64,000 nucleotides of DNA from positions 16,228,659 through 16,292,658 of the forward strand of contig CM028919.1 in assembly GCA_016801845.1 (NCBI GenBank), written 5' to 3'. The notes under the pieces were generated by a model. It made no database searches and was not told where the DNA came from. It worked only from the letters and a program-made list of their open reading frames with translations. Shown here piece by piece: positions 53,331-64,000 of this stretch (positions within the stretch are counted from its first letter, which is position 1; the number at the start of each line of letters is the position of its first letter). The position numbers and the translations under genes are program-made. This stretch comes from Polydactylus sextarius (Eukaryota; Chordata; Actinopteri; Polynemidae).

Positions 53331-54665
53331 AAAAAAAAAAAAATTACTCCAAAACCATTTAGAAAAAACACAAAACATCAACACAACTGCTCCAAAAAGA
53401 GTCTAAAATCCACCACAGTCAAACAAAAGTCTTAACTTTTCTTACCTTTACTTTTTAACTAGTGTGGTTAAACCAGAACTATGACATAGTCAAACCAGAG
53501 ACCTTCACCTGCTTCTTCTGGGACTGAATGAGTCCAAACGTCTGTTAGACTCCAACAACAATCTTTGACATGTTGGTGAGGAAGAGACACCTGGACCACC
53601 ACTGGACTGAGCTACTGATCTAAAACACATTTGTATGATTTGATCTGATTGGACTCACATTTCAAAGAAGAAGATGTTTGGATCCGACGTCATAAAATCA
53701 GTCTTGTTACAATCTCGATAAACTAAAATCCAGTTTGAAGTTTGAACAAGTCTCATTAGTTTGTTTATCTCAGTGATGATGATGTTTTGTGACCAAACCA
53801 ACACAAACATAGACTCAAAAACTACGTCCAATCACAATAATCTAACAGATGCTAGAATACAGTTATTTAAAATGTCTTAATGTCAGTCACAGCGAAGTTC
53901 AGCCTGAAAATTTAAAGTTCTGTTTAAACTCTTATCACTTCTACTTATTTTTCTGGTGATAAAACTTGATAACAGACTTGACTGAGTCAATGTTATTACC
54001 CATATTTAAAGCTACCAAAAGGAGGAAATGTTAATAATTAGGTTCAGAGGGGACGAGAAGAAAGAGCTTCAACATTTCTTTAAAACCTCACTTCATTAAA
54101 AAGTACACGCTCTTTTCCAGTGTTTTGTTCTCCAGCTTGAAGCCATTTCTTTTTTAATATTGTGTGTGTAAACCTGTGCAATATGATACGATGGTTTGCT
54201 TCATTTTTCCTAATCCCCCCTGATGTCTCACAGATTCTCCTCACTGTTTCGCTGTGATTGAATTGTCTGGTGAGGTTAGCCAGATGCCGCTGAAGTACTT
54301 GGCTTTTGGCTGCCGGCTCTCATCTGGATGTAAAAGACTCAGTCTGGGGGTTTGGACCACAATCAGCGGTAAAGAGTCTGTGTATGCACATGAGGGTGAA
54401 ATGAAATTAGAAATTGCTGGACTTTAAAAGATGAAATTAAAGATTTAGAACATATATCTATGTGTGTGTGTGTGTGTTCGTGTGTGTGCAGCAGATACTC
54501 GTGAACATTCTGGCGTCTCTGACTCATCAACATCATCTCTCAGCGTGTCTGTGATCAAAGCCTCAGGTTGGAGAAGCCTTGTGTGTTTACCATACCTGCC
54601 CGTGTCCTAAACAGCGGGCTGGATCCAACCAACATCAAAGGACGCTTCGCTCTCTCTCCGATGTT

Positions 54666-54667
<2 letters not shown>

Positions 54668-54708
<41 letters not shown>
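54668..54708. repeat. CA microsatellite
   Basis: About 20 uninterrupted CA units in efna2 intron 1. Confidence 0.92.
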
Positions 54709-54710
<2 letters not shown>

Positions 54711-55292
54711 CCTCCTCTTTCTCTCTTTCTCTTTCTTCATCCACAACTTTCCCTTTTTTCTTCCTCCAGCTTCACTTGATCTCAGAAACGCTCCACATGT
54801 GAAGTTTCAGTCAAAAAAAAAAAAAAAACACTTTGCGGTCAAAGTCAAACAGTTTAAAAAGGAGAAGTGGACATGATGACAAACATCCACAATAATAATA
54901 AACACATCCACACATTACACATGAACGTCAGAGTTGGATTGTTGGAGGCAATGAAGAACGAGATGATCTGAAATATTTTAAAAAGAAAAAGAAATCAAAG
55001 TTCTCGTCTTTAACAGTCAAAAGAATCAGCTGCTTATTCATCACATCACACCGTGTCAAAAATGGCTGACGAATCAAGTGAAGATTGATTTTCAATTTCA
55101 ACTTCACATTCGTCTTCTTCACTTTTTTTTTTTTTTCTGTCGTTTCCAGTTTGAGGCAAAAGTTGGGAAAATTCAACTTTTGTTGCCAACTTCTGTCTGC
55201 AGGCACCGTGGGTGATACTTCCTGCCAGCTCTTCAGTTCATCATCATTCTCTTACTGACACTAATGAACATCCGGTTTGCTCTTTCTATCTG

Positions 55293-55293
<1 letters not shown>

Positions 55294-55371
<78 letters not shown>

Positions 55372-55534
55372 GCACCTTTATCGTTGCCTAAACACGACCG
55401 ATCCCACACTCCGTTGGCCAAAAAAGAAAATATGGAGTGTTTTAAATGTAAAAATTCATATTCCTCATCCGAAATGTGCACAATTTTACCTCATTTGGAT
55501 TTTTGGCAGGAAGATGCTGCAGGCTGTTTTCACA

Positions 55535-55577
<43 letters not shown>
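55294..55577. repeat. (CA)37 and (TG)21 pair
   Basis: CA at 55294-55367 and TG at 55536-55577, about 170 bp apart and mutually complementary on one strand. Confidence 0.92.
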
Positions 55578-55581
<4 letters not shown>

Positions 55582-56155
55582 GCCTCAGTTACGCTGCTGC
55601 GCAGTCAGAGTCAGCTTCAGTCTCCATGTTTCTCCAATTAACTCCACATTACTCTCTGCTTCTATCTCTCCATCTTCATCCTCTCCTGTCTTCACTCCTC
55701 TTCCATCTCATCCTTCCTTCACACTTCATCTCCACTCACCTCAGCTTCGTTTTTTTTCTTCTTCTCTCACTTTCACAGCAGCATCTTTTGACACCGTCTC
55801 CTCTTTTTTTTTTTGTTCACTTGTCATAAGTCTCATTCCTCTTCTCTGTCTTTACTCCTCCTTCCCTATTAGTGTATTTTTATTCTCCCCCAAATGGCCT
55901 CCTTCTTTTTGAATGTTTTAAATGACTTCCACCCCTCAACACACACACACAAACACACACACACCCTCCTCTTCCTACATTGCTGGATTCTTTTCTCTCA
56001 GCATGAGACGTTCATTTCTCATGCTGTCATCTCTGCCTGCGATTCCCGCTGCACTGCTGCTGATGCTTAGGTATGTGGGCCAAAGAAAATACGTTACCTC
56101 CTTCTACAGCAAAACACACGCTGAGACACGTATACCTCCACATATATGCACATGA

Positions 56156-56157
<2 letters not shown>

Positions 56158-56193
<36 letters not shown>
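56158..56193. repeat. CA microsatellite
   Basis: About 18 CA units. Confidence 0.92.
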
Positions 56194-56194
<1 letters not shown>

Positions 56195-57120
56195 AGGCAA
56201 CATGAAGCACTGAGATGTATCAACACATATCTACCAGTATATATTAATACACAATGAGGTGAGACAACGTAATCACATGAAATACTTCATAACCAAATTA
56301 TAATAATCATAAACACAGATGCAAATGTTTAATAATGTAAATCAGCTCTTGATCTACATTCTGTGTCAACACATGGAGATGTAAACAACGAGGGAAACAC
56401 AGAACATCAGAATATCATCATACTGTACGCGCACAGAAAGAATAAAAAAAATAAATAAAAACTAAACCATCAAAACCTCCACAACGAGCACAAACACACA
56501 CGCAGAGACACGCAAATACACACAAACACATTCCCAAGCTCAAGTTGTGTTGTTTTGACAAGTTCCACATCTGTCACTCTGAATAATGTCGCCCATAGAT
56601 CACCGCGGTGACATTCAGCACATCTGAAAGGTTATTATGTATTTCTTCAAGACGGGCAACATGGGCCCCCTGCGGATTAAGTGTCGCCTGTGCCAATCCC
56701 TGGCAAATTTATACTAACACACACACATACACAATGACATGCACAAACATGCTCCACATCATACAACACAACACCACCCACAGACTGGAATGTCATAACA
56801 AACATTGTTGGAAGAAAAAAAAAGAACACAAACTCTCTCAGACCCCCTGGAAGGATAATTGTCACCTCGATGGTGTGGAAGCTAAAAAAAAAAAAAAATC
56901 AAAAGATAAAAAAGTAGAAGAAGAAAAGAGCCAAAGCCAGACAGACAGAGTGACACAAAGGCAGTGACGGATGGACGAGAAGGACGAGTTAGTCAGACAG
57001 ACGAGATGAGAGCTCGGGCGCATGCGGAGCATCTGACAAGCTGACAGACAGAGAGCATGATGCGCCCATGTCAGTCTCCTTGTTTTTCTGAGGGGGCATT
57101 CACCACGATGCAGCACCGGC

Positions 57121-57141
57121 TTTGGCACCGTCGACAGCGTG
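57121..57141 (+). promoter_or_regulatory. REST/NRSF (RE1)-like site in efna2 intron 1
   Basis: The half-sites GGCACC and GACAGCG stand at the spacing of the vertebrate RE1 consensus (AGCACC, then GGACAGCGCC). Left half-site words CAGCACC also occur at 57111 and 57145. The stretch is non-repetitive. Found by eye and not scored. Confidence 0.3.
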
Positions 57142-60100
57142 AACAGCACCGGGGCTGAATTGGTATCGACAAGGTTGGCCCATAGCAGAGTGAGAAGGAG
57201 CTGATGGCTGGTGTCCAAGCACACCAATAGGAATCTCTCAGCACAGGAGGGAGGATGGGGGGAGGATGGGGGGTGAAGACAAGAAAGGATTTGTGTCAGC
57301 ACCCTGCATGAAATGTCACGTACCCACAGAGTCAATGTTTAAAGAAGGGAGAAGACGTGCATGATTTATTTTTCATTCTATCAATACTCATACATTCTTC
57401 AGATTTTATAATGCAGTTTTAATGACTTTTCTTTAACAGATTGGGACACATTTTTTACTGCCAGTCAATCAACGCGACCAACAATAGTTTGTTAAGACAA
57501 ACACGCACTTCATTCTTATGTTTCCACTCAACATCCAGCAGAGACTTTCTACTGCAGAGTTTCAACACCAAACTCACCACGGTTTGATTTTTATCTATTT
57601 ATGATCTTTTAGTTCCATATTCTGCACCAACACTCCTCAGGTTTTGCAACCAAACACTGTTAAAACTTGAAAATTTGATGTTTTAGCTCCAAATCTGTCA
57701 GTACTTTTCAAGTTATTGGTAATATAGTTTTGGTTTGAGTTTTTTTTCCTTCTCTTGTAATATAATTGAAAAAGGAAAAACTGTCAGATTGACAGTGTGA
57801 CTGACAGATTAACAGATAGACTGATTGATACAGTGACAACGTAATTATGTAACTGACAATTCATCCAGTTTAAAGAGTCAAAAGCTCGTTTGTCCAGTGA
57901 ATGAATGACTTGCTCATTAACTTACTACCTGGATAACTGGATGAGGAAGCAGCCAGTCATCTGATTGACTGACTGACTGACTGATAATCTCACACACCTA
58001 CAAACTGGCTAAGTGTCAAACTTGACCGAGCATCTGACTGACTTATTAAGTGTCTGCTTCGCTCCGACATCACCCTGCGTCTTAAGGATCTTCATCTAAT
58101 ATGAACGGGCTGATCCAGATTGACGAGGTGAACTAATCCATGTAGTTTGGGTCAAAGCGTTTGAGCCTCAGTGGGTTGGAAGTCGCAGAGGGCAGAGGGA
58201 GCGAACAGGGGAAAGCTGGTGTATAGATTACTTTGCGGCATCTCTAATGAGTAATTAAACACTTGAATGGAGTCCAATTAAGATACACACTGTGTCTGCA
58301 GGCGCGCACGCACACACGCGCGAGTTCACAAGTAAACATGAGGATGTAAATAAAATCAAACACACACATGAGCAGCGCTCGTGCATGTTGGTACTAATAA
58401 TAAAAAAGTCTCGCCACATTACGAGGAGCCATATGTGCTAAATGTTGAACGTGGTTATGGACCAAGTGAAGGTCAACGCTGTCTGACTCCCTCCTCCTCC
58501 CTCGTCTCTCCCCCTCTCCTCTCTGTGTCTGTCTGTCTGGTCTCATCTCCATCACTCCCTCCATTCCTTATCCTTTCTCATTTCTCTTTCTGTCATCTTT
58601 TCCTTCAGTCACTCAGTTTCAATTCGATTACAAAGTCAATTCTGAGGTCTAAAGCCACCGCTCCCTTCATCCACCTCTTCACAGAATAAAAACAAAAAAA
58701 ACAGTACAAATAGATTCTGGACCGAGATGGTTCTCACTGGAGAAACAGCAGCACCGCTTCTCAGAAAGTAACAACATTGTCGGAAGTAGCCACCACCGTC
58801 CGATTCCCAGAAACAAACGGTGGGAGGAGGGATGTTCACATGCTGTTTGATGATCTGTCTGCTACATACTGATGCATTTAAAGTGCTGAAAAACCTTTCA
58901 AGGAGAAGCGTAGGGGATGATTGACTTTCTAACCCTCTCCAAGCATCAGTCAGTGTTTGTTTCGCTCCAACATGACCACACTTTTCTTCTACCTTCAACC
59001 AACTGCTTCTTTTCTTTTGTCATTCTGTTGTCATGACCACAGCTTCAGCTGCAAGAAGCATGAAGAAATAATGAATGTCCCATGTTCTCTATTGTATATA
59101 TTCATTATTTGTAGAAAACGTCTCCCAAATTGAAATATATATAGCATCGGGAAGTTTCTAGCTTCTTAATTTTTTAGCACAAATCAAAAAAGAGTTCTGC
59201 TGTCTCTCTGTCTGCTCGCTCTGCCTTTCTGTATTCCTTTCTCCCACTCACCACATCTTGGAGTAATCCCACTGTGCACAAAACCCTTTCTCATCTTCTT
59301 CCCTGCCACTGATCTTCCAAAATTCAACCCCCACCACCACCACCACCACCACCTCTCTTCTCCTCTCTCTCCCCTTCAAGAAGTCTCTACTCTTGCAAAA
59401 AAAAGAAAAAAAAAAAAACCAAAAGCCGTTACATCTCCAACTACATTCTTAATGAAAAAATGATTCTTTAGGCTTGTACCACATCTTGGCGAGATAATGA
59501 ACACTTTGCAGATGCTCTTTGTAGAATCATGCTCAAATAGTTTGCTTAGCCGCTTTTAAGAGACTCGTCGGAGTCTTTTAAAAAATGGAAAACGCAACAA
59601 AAGCAGCGTTGTCATGATACATTCTGGAACACTCCTCTCATTTGCTATTATTTTTTTTTTTGTTATTTCAAAACCCAAATGAAGTTGCATCCAGAAGATC
59701 AACTACTCTGCAACCAAATTTCTGTGTTTTTAGCTTAGTTGTACAAAAGAAACGAACATCCATTGGGAGAAAAGTGTTATCATTAAGCAGCAGGATAGAT
59801 AACCTCCACCTGGTCAACACGAAAAACACAGAACAACTTTAAAAGTGCAAGTGTAAGATGCACATGTACCTGGAGGAGGTGATAACGCTCAGATGTATTA
59901 ATGCACAAGCCAGCGAGCAAACTTACAACTTTGTTCTTTGAGGCGAAAAATAAGGACTCAGTGTTTTTACAGATTTGTTACAGCTGAAGGACACAGGCGC
60001 TTAAATAACTTCACGTGTCGCTTTTAAATAGCAGAGCTACAGCGGACTTCACGCGGTGGGTAGAAACCAGGTTCATGAGTCAGAGAGACTTGATTTCCCC

Positions 60101-63100
60101 AGGCTTTTTTTCTTTTTACACGTATGTCTCCACGTAACAAAGACTTGAGGCAGGAAAGTTTTGTGTGAAAGTGGAGCAGCTGGATGAAAGATGAGATCAT
60201 TACATGTAGCACAGTAACCTCGTATTTAGAATAGTTCCCTCTAAAGAACTGGAAAAAAGGAAACTTATACAAAGTAGCTGTTAGAAGACGAAGAGAAACC
60301 AGTGGATTTGTGTTTGATGGCTGATGTAACTGGATTTTTTACTCTTTTTTTTAGTTTAACCTCGTTTCTTTTGTAAATAGACACCGTCTTTTGATCCTGG
60401 TTGTCTCATTTTTCAATCACTCAGTTTTGTTTTTTTTTTTCTTTTTCACGCCACCTATCCACACTTTTCTCTCTGATCTTCTTCTTCTTCTTCCACAGTA
60501 CTTTTCTCTCCAAATTTCCTCCTCTACTCTTTCATTCTCTCCCTCGTTCTCTCTCTTTCCATCTGGTGTCTCTGTATGAGCGTTAATCAGAGTGCTCAAG
60601 CACCATGACCAAAACAACTCCACAGAGACTCACTGCTTCTCTCTCCCAGAGTCTCTCTTCCTCAGTCTTACTTTTACTTTTTTCTTTTTCACAAATAGTC
60701 ACAGATATCTCTCACCACACACACACACACGCACACACATGCACACACACTTGCACTCCAAGAAATCCATAAACATTAGTCAATCTTGGTTATGATTCAA
60801 CCTGGCCCGAAGCTACTTTGGTCGTGATGGTAGAAGCCTTTCATCCATCTCATAACTTCACTGTTGTTGCTCAGTAAGAGCTGATTTTCACAGTAGTTCA
60901 GCTCAAACTATGAGAGAGCGGAGGCAAATTGTGCAAATATGTCCTGCAGGAGTGTTTTTTTTTTTTTTCTCTTTTTTTATACGGTCGTCTCGGTCCATCC
61001 ATCAACAAAGAGCCAATGCAAATTATCCAGTGAGTTATGAAGCTGTGTTATCAAGTGTTTTTTTTAGTTTTTAGTTTTAGTTTTTTTTTCTAGCAGGAGG
61101 CTCAGTCATGATGGAAGCTGCTGCTGCTGAATACACCATTAAAATTCACAGTTGGGGATCACATCTGGATGCTGTGAATCCCCTGACATATTGCAAACAT
61201 GGTTGTGCTCTTTCAGCAACAGCTCGTAGCTTGTTGATGAGGATCACGCCATTTTTTTTTTTTGGATGTAATGGCTCAAATAATAATAATAATAAAAAAA
61301 ACACAAAATCACAAAATCATACACATCTGAGTCCAGTAAATATTGATAGTTGTTTTCTATTTTACAGCTTAAAATTCTAAAATAAATATCATAGATTGTA
61401 ATTTTATATTTACTTTGAAAACAAACGTATAGATGAACTAGATATTTAACTTCATAGCTTCACACGTCGCCCGTAGTCTCAGTCATTGTTTCGTTTGCCA
61501 GGATGAAATCACAATCTTCTGCGGGGGCCGTTAAACCTGTGATAACAGCGGAAACAAACTATAAAACACAACGTGTATATATAGTATTTTAGCAAAGTTG
61601 TTTGCAAACACTCACTTATCTACACATCCGACAGGCGCGGAGTAACATTAACATTTATTTGGAGTCACATCTGTGTCCATGTGATGAATGCACATACAAT
61701 ATTCACTCTGCTTTACTTTTTTAGCTCCTCGTTTTGGTTCTATCACCTCCTCAGGGAAATATCTGGTCTTTTGCAGCTGCCAAAAGCTCCAATAAATTCC
61801 CCACTTAGTCTCTAACAATGTCTGCCTGCCATGTAGAGCCGGGCAAGTAGCTTACAGTGGGATTTTAAAGCTGTTTTTTTCCCCAATGTCGCAAAAAATT
61901 GCTACCTATGAAAGTGGTGAGAGTGAACCAAAATGGTTGTGTTGTGGCCTGGAAAAAACTAAAATGGTAACCTGAGAGATGACGGTAGACGTGAGTGAAG
62001 TAGTCACGTGATCCATGAGTCAAAAATAAAAAACTGTCATTCACTTATAAGCAAAAGAAAGTACAATACAAGGGGCGGAGCAATTATATCTTATATAGGA
62101 TACATCCACTCCACTAACATCAGGAAATACATCACAATAAAAGCAGCTCCAACCACGACTGCTCACTTTTATTAGACTCTAAGTTGCAGTGCTGTGACTT
62201 TTCCATTTTCAGGAATCTGGAGCTTTTTTTCCCACCTCTTCTTCTTCTTCTTCTCCCTACTCTGACATGCCACCCACAATTATTTCTGTTGAAAATATCT
62301 GTCAGGTGATGCCAGTGAGAAGGATGGGGCCAATTACTTTGCACACCCGGCGCAGCATCACAAATAGAGTTGGAAAGTTAACGGTTTCCATCATCTGAGT
62401 TCTGCTGAGACTGTGATTTGTTTAGCATTTTAAGAGCCATAATGCCAAATCCTTCAAAGCCAATATATATATATATTGTTGGTAAAATGATGAAAATTGA
62501 TGGTGAATGTACAACTCCTTCTAAAAGAGAAAAATAACAATTTTCTGTCCAACTTAATCTGACTCTGTATCATCTCCGGTTCTTGGACCAGTTCAGTCGC
62601 TCTGAAGAATTTGTGGAAACCTCCCTCGCTCAAAGTTAAAGCCAAATTTCCGTTTTTTTCCCAAATCAACCCAAATTTTGAAAACTGTTCTTTAATTAAA
62701 GAGATACGTCTGGCTTAAAGGCGTGTATGTTAAAGATGAATTTGCCCTCTTGAGGAGGTACAGCACTCTACTACAGCCAGACTCCCTGTAGTGTTGCCAG
62801 ATTTTGTTTTATCTGTTGCCAAACAGATGACAAGAATCACCCTGAGCGGTTAATCGGAGCACTGGGTCCTGCGCTTATCAAACTGGTAACAGTGAACATG
62901 TTGGACTTAACTGACAGATAACAGCAAAAACAAATCTGTCACTTTCACTCCTACTTGTGAACTCACTCATGAAAACAAATCAACACATTTCTCACCAAAT
63001 CATCAAAGTTCTGATGTAGCTCCGCCATCGAGAGATTGTTTCCTTCAATTTCAGATTTTTCTAAATTGAATTATTCATATGAGTATATCTTTTTCTTTAA

Positions 63101-63208
63101 TGTGCTTTTTGTTGATGGAGAAATAATTTAAGTTACATAACCTTCTTTAGAAGTTAAAATTATATATTTTGTTGTAAAGAAACATTTCTAAACCGGCTAG
63201 TAATCAAT

Positions 63209-63485
63209 GTTGAGTAAGTCTTGTAAAACAGTGTTTTTAATAAACTCTGGGTTCACTTACTAAGTTATCAGTACTTCAGTTTATGTGTAGGGACCCTATT
63301 CATGCTACTGCTGAAGTGAAGTGATATTTTGAGCTTTATTAGTGGTTAAAAAATGACAATTTAGATACGTTTGGCTGACTGCCCCATTTACTTTCATTGT
63401 TAACTATTTGGTTGTGAAAACAAAAGACGGTCAAACTGGATATTACTTCAACCAACGTAACATATCTGTTGAGGGGAGTTTGACT
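63209..63485. mobile_element. palindromic MITE-like element, copy 4 (right half only)
   Basis: Begins at GTTGAGTAAGTCTTGTAAAA, which is mid-element in the other copies, and runs to GAGGGGAGTTTGACT. The outer TTAA end is missing. An 84-residue minus-strand open frame here is repeat-derived. Confidence 0.85.
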
Positions 63486-64000
63486 AAGACATGTTGTGTT
63501 TTGTATCACATGTAGTTTCAGTGTTGAACAGCTCTGTGTTGTGTCCAAGTGAAGAGTCCTGATATAGATCGACCTATCTGTCTGTCCATCCATCCATCAG
63601 TTCATCAGTGACTCTAAATGGACGTTTCTGCCTAATTTGAAAGGATTTCTTCAAGTTGTTCTTGTGATATCACTTTGATAAGATGTTAATGTTTTTACTA
63701 TTTGACCATTTCCTCATTCAATTGCCTAAAAACTGCTCTAAAACAAATAAACTAGCAACGTTTTGGAAACGCTACACCCACGTTTCTGTTTGAGTCATCG
63801 TCATCATCACGTCTAACTCCTGACTCACGAGACCGAGGCCAGTTTGAATAAAGCTTAGTCATGATAATTTTTTTTTTAATAAATATATTTAGTTATTTTT
63901 TTCACGGTGAAGAGATTCTAAGAAATATTTTTGGGTCGTGGAGTTTTGAGGCTGTTGTAGAAGAGAATCTGCTGTAAATGTAAAAGGCAGGTGAAGGGTT

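Larger units (their letters stand above)
47668..64000 (-). other. efna2 intron 1 (partial, at least 16.3 kb)
   Basis: No exon was recognised on either strand, and the signal-peptide exon must lie beyond 64000. Contents are microsatellites, a large inverted repeat (52171-53330), a partial MITE copy (63209-63485), purine- or pyrimidine-biased tracts (50041-50340, 55650-55870, 58490-58620, 60430-60570) and several balanced unique stretches (49740-50030, 56560-56710, 57060-57210, 58080-58300, 59430-59640). Open frames in this span are low-complexity or repeat-derived. Confidence 0.55.

Noticed and set aside
56862..57335. 157-residue minus-strand open frame
   Set aside because: Ends in poly-Phe/Ser low complexity and lacks any domain; the underlying DNA is better viewed as possible regulatory sequence.
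47668..64000. efna2 exon 1
   Set aside because: I looked on the minus strand for the signal peptide and an AVYWN-like motif followed by a donor and did not find one.

Overview
The window is animal genomic DNA, almost certainly from a teleost fish. The coding sequence is broken into short exons with GT..AG splice sites. The translated exons are vertebrate proteins, the introns are short in one gene, and CA/TG microsatellites and small inverted-repeat transposons are abundant. No prokaryotic, viral or CRISPR features were seen. The species was not identified.

Three protein-coding genes account for all the coding sequence I can support. (1) Positions 1024-15123, plus strand: the last 20 coding exons of a conventional beta-spectrin, best matched to beta-I spectrin (sptb). 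They run from the end of spectrin repeat 9 through repeats 10-17, a variable linker, a C-terminal PH domain and a basic tail. The 5' half of the gene lies before the window. (2) Positions 19322-29938, minus strand: a complete seven-exon coding region for a 215-residue SNAP-23 (snap23), with a probable non-coding first exon and CpG-rich promoter near 33533-33700. (3) Positions 41096-47667, minus strand: the last three coding exons of a GPI-anchored ephrin-A, best matched to ephrin-A2 (efna2). Exon 1, with the signal peptide, is not in the window, so intron 1 is at least 16.3 kb.

Layout: sptb and snap23 converge tail to tail across about 4 kb. snap23 and efna2 lie in the same orientation, separated by about 7.4 kb. 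The genes act in separate processes: membrane skeleton, SNARE-mediated membrane fusion, and contact-dependent Eph signalling. Nothing suggests they form a functional unit.

Non-coding content: a 22-unit 16-bp minisatellite (1-352); four copies of one palindromic transposon-like family (near 1.4, 24.0, 37.0 and 63.2 kb), one of them split by a second element flanked by a TAA duplication; a related copy of that second element at 28.3 kb; a dispersed repeat with CTCF-like cores in a late sptb intron; a near-identical inverted repeat with 370-bp arms (52.2-53.3 kb); and many CA/TG arrays, including 78 uninterrupted CA units. Several balanced-composition, non-repetitive stretches around efna2 look like candidate conserved regulatory DNA, which only alignment could confirm. 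I found no convincing undescribed gene system.
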